A model generated the notes under the pieces. The model saw nothing but the letters and a program-made list of their open reading frames with translations. It did not search any database and was not told the origin of the DNA. 6,143 nucleotides of DNA from Chloroflexota bacterium (lineage in GTDB: Bacteria > Chloroflexota > Dehalococcoidia > SM23-28-2 > RBG-16-64-32). Every line of letters starts with the position of its first letter. Positions within the stretch are counted from its first letter, which is position 1. Below are positions 5,698 through 6,143 of this stretch, in pieces. The position numbers and the translations under genes were made by a program. The stretch lies in NCBI GenBank assembly GCA_022560365.1, contig JADFTG010000078.1:1-6143 (forward strand). Direction: 5' to 3'.

Positions 5698-6143
5698 TAC
5701 GCCATAGTTCGCGCAGGCGGAAAGCAGTACCGCGTCGAGCCTGACCAGACGCTCGACGTGGACCGCATCAAGGCCGACGTCGGATCGACTGTCGACCTTG
5801 GCGTGCTTCTGGTCGGCGGCAACGGCGAAGTCAGCATCGGCACGCCTGAGGTCGACAAGGCCAAGGTCGTGGCCGAAGTCATCGAGCACGGCCGCGACCG
5901 CAAGATCCTCGTCTTCAAGTACAAGAACAAGACCCGATACCGCCGTCGCCACGGCCACCGTCAGGACTACACCCGCCTCCAGATCAAGGAGATCGTGACC
6001 GCGGCCGGCAGCTTCACAGCGGCCGGCGAGAAGCCGAAGCGCGCCGCGCCCAAGCGCCGCCGCAAGCCGAAGGCCAAACCCGTCGCTGAGGAGACACCGG
6101 CGACTGAGGCCGTAGCGCCGGAAGCAGCCGCTGAAGCTGAGGC
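5695..6143 (+). CDS. rplU: Ribosomal protein L21 (bL21), 3' end missing, ATT start
   Basis: 149 residues are visible and the frame is still open at the window edge. bL21 is a large-subunit protein that binds 23S rRNA. The family signature is clear: (M)YAIVRAGGKQYRVEPDQTL at the N-terminus, a GTPEVDKAKVVAEVIEHGRD segment in the middle, and KILVFKYKNKTRYRRRHGHR followed by DYTRLQIKEI, where the usual protein of about 103 residues ends. Here a long tail follows: a lysine/arginine/proline stretch (about residues 113-126), then an alanine/glutamate-rich stretch to the edge, probably disordered. The start is set by GGAGG six bases before ATT 5695-5697; no standard start codon exists in frame near the conserved N-terminus, and the next in-frame GTG (5758) would remove the first 21 residues. 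In most bacteria rpmA (L27) follows, which cannot be checked here. Confidence 0.94.
   Translation, partial: MYAIVRAGGKQYRVEPDQTLDVDRIKADVGSTVDLGVLLVGGNGEVSIGTPEVDKAKVVAEVIEHGRDRKILVFKYKNKTRYRRRHGHRQDYTRLQIKEIVTAAGSFTAAGEKPKRAAPKRRRKPKAKPVAEETPATEAVAPEAAAEAE

Overview
The window is GC-rich bacterial chromosome with dense coding and strong GC preference at third codon positions. It carries mostly conserved housekeeping genes, each recognised from its motifs. The FtsH and L21 sequences, the rnhB/yraN association and the GC-rich context would fit a member of the Chloroflexota or a similar uncultivated high-GC lineage. That placement is an impression from the proteins, not something a motif here proves.

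Layout: the first 891 bases are the 3' part of a plus-strand radical SAM gene, whose start lies before the window. It converges on a minus-strand block; the 138-base gap holds a 98-base imperfect inverted repeat and a short hairpin. The minus-strand block reads rnhB (RNase HII), then a phosphotriesterase-family amidohydrolase, then yraN (UPF0102 nuclease-like), with gaps of 40 and 29 bases, so it looks like one operon. The second gap is built of 7-base tandem repeats with Shine-Dalgarno-like cores. A 155-base divergent promoter region with a perfect 10-bp inverted repeat separates rnhB from the plus-strand half. That half holds a 61-residue 4-oxalocrotonate tautomerase-family protein, the membrane AAA+ zinc protease FtsH, and the start of rplU (ribosomal protein L21), which runs off the right edge. 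ftsH and rplU each seem to have their own promoter with the same -10 region, GATACAATT.

How the parts relate: rnhB and yraN belong to nucleic-acid maintenance, ftsH to membrane protein quality control, and rplU to the ribosome. The phosphotriesterase and tautomerase are small-molecule enzymes placed among them without an obvious pathway link. I see no mobile element, CRISPR array, defence system or RNA gene.

The points most worth a second look are local. rplU has no ATG, GTG or TTG start and appears to begin at ATT behind a good ribosome binding site. rnhB appears to be transcribed with almost no leader. The divergent promoter region has a symmetric operator-like repeat. The heptamer repeat array sits where yraN's ribosome binding site should be.
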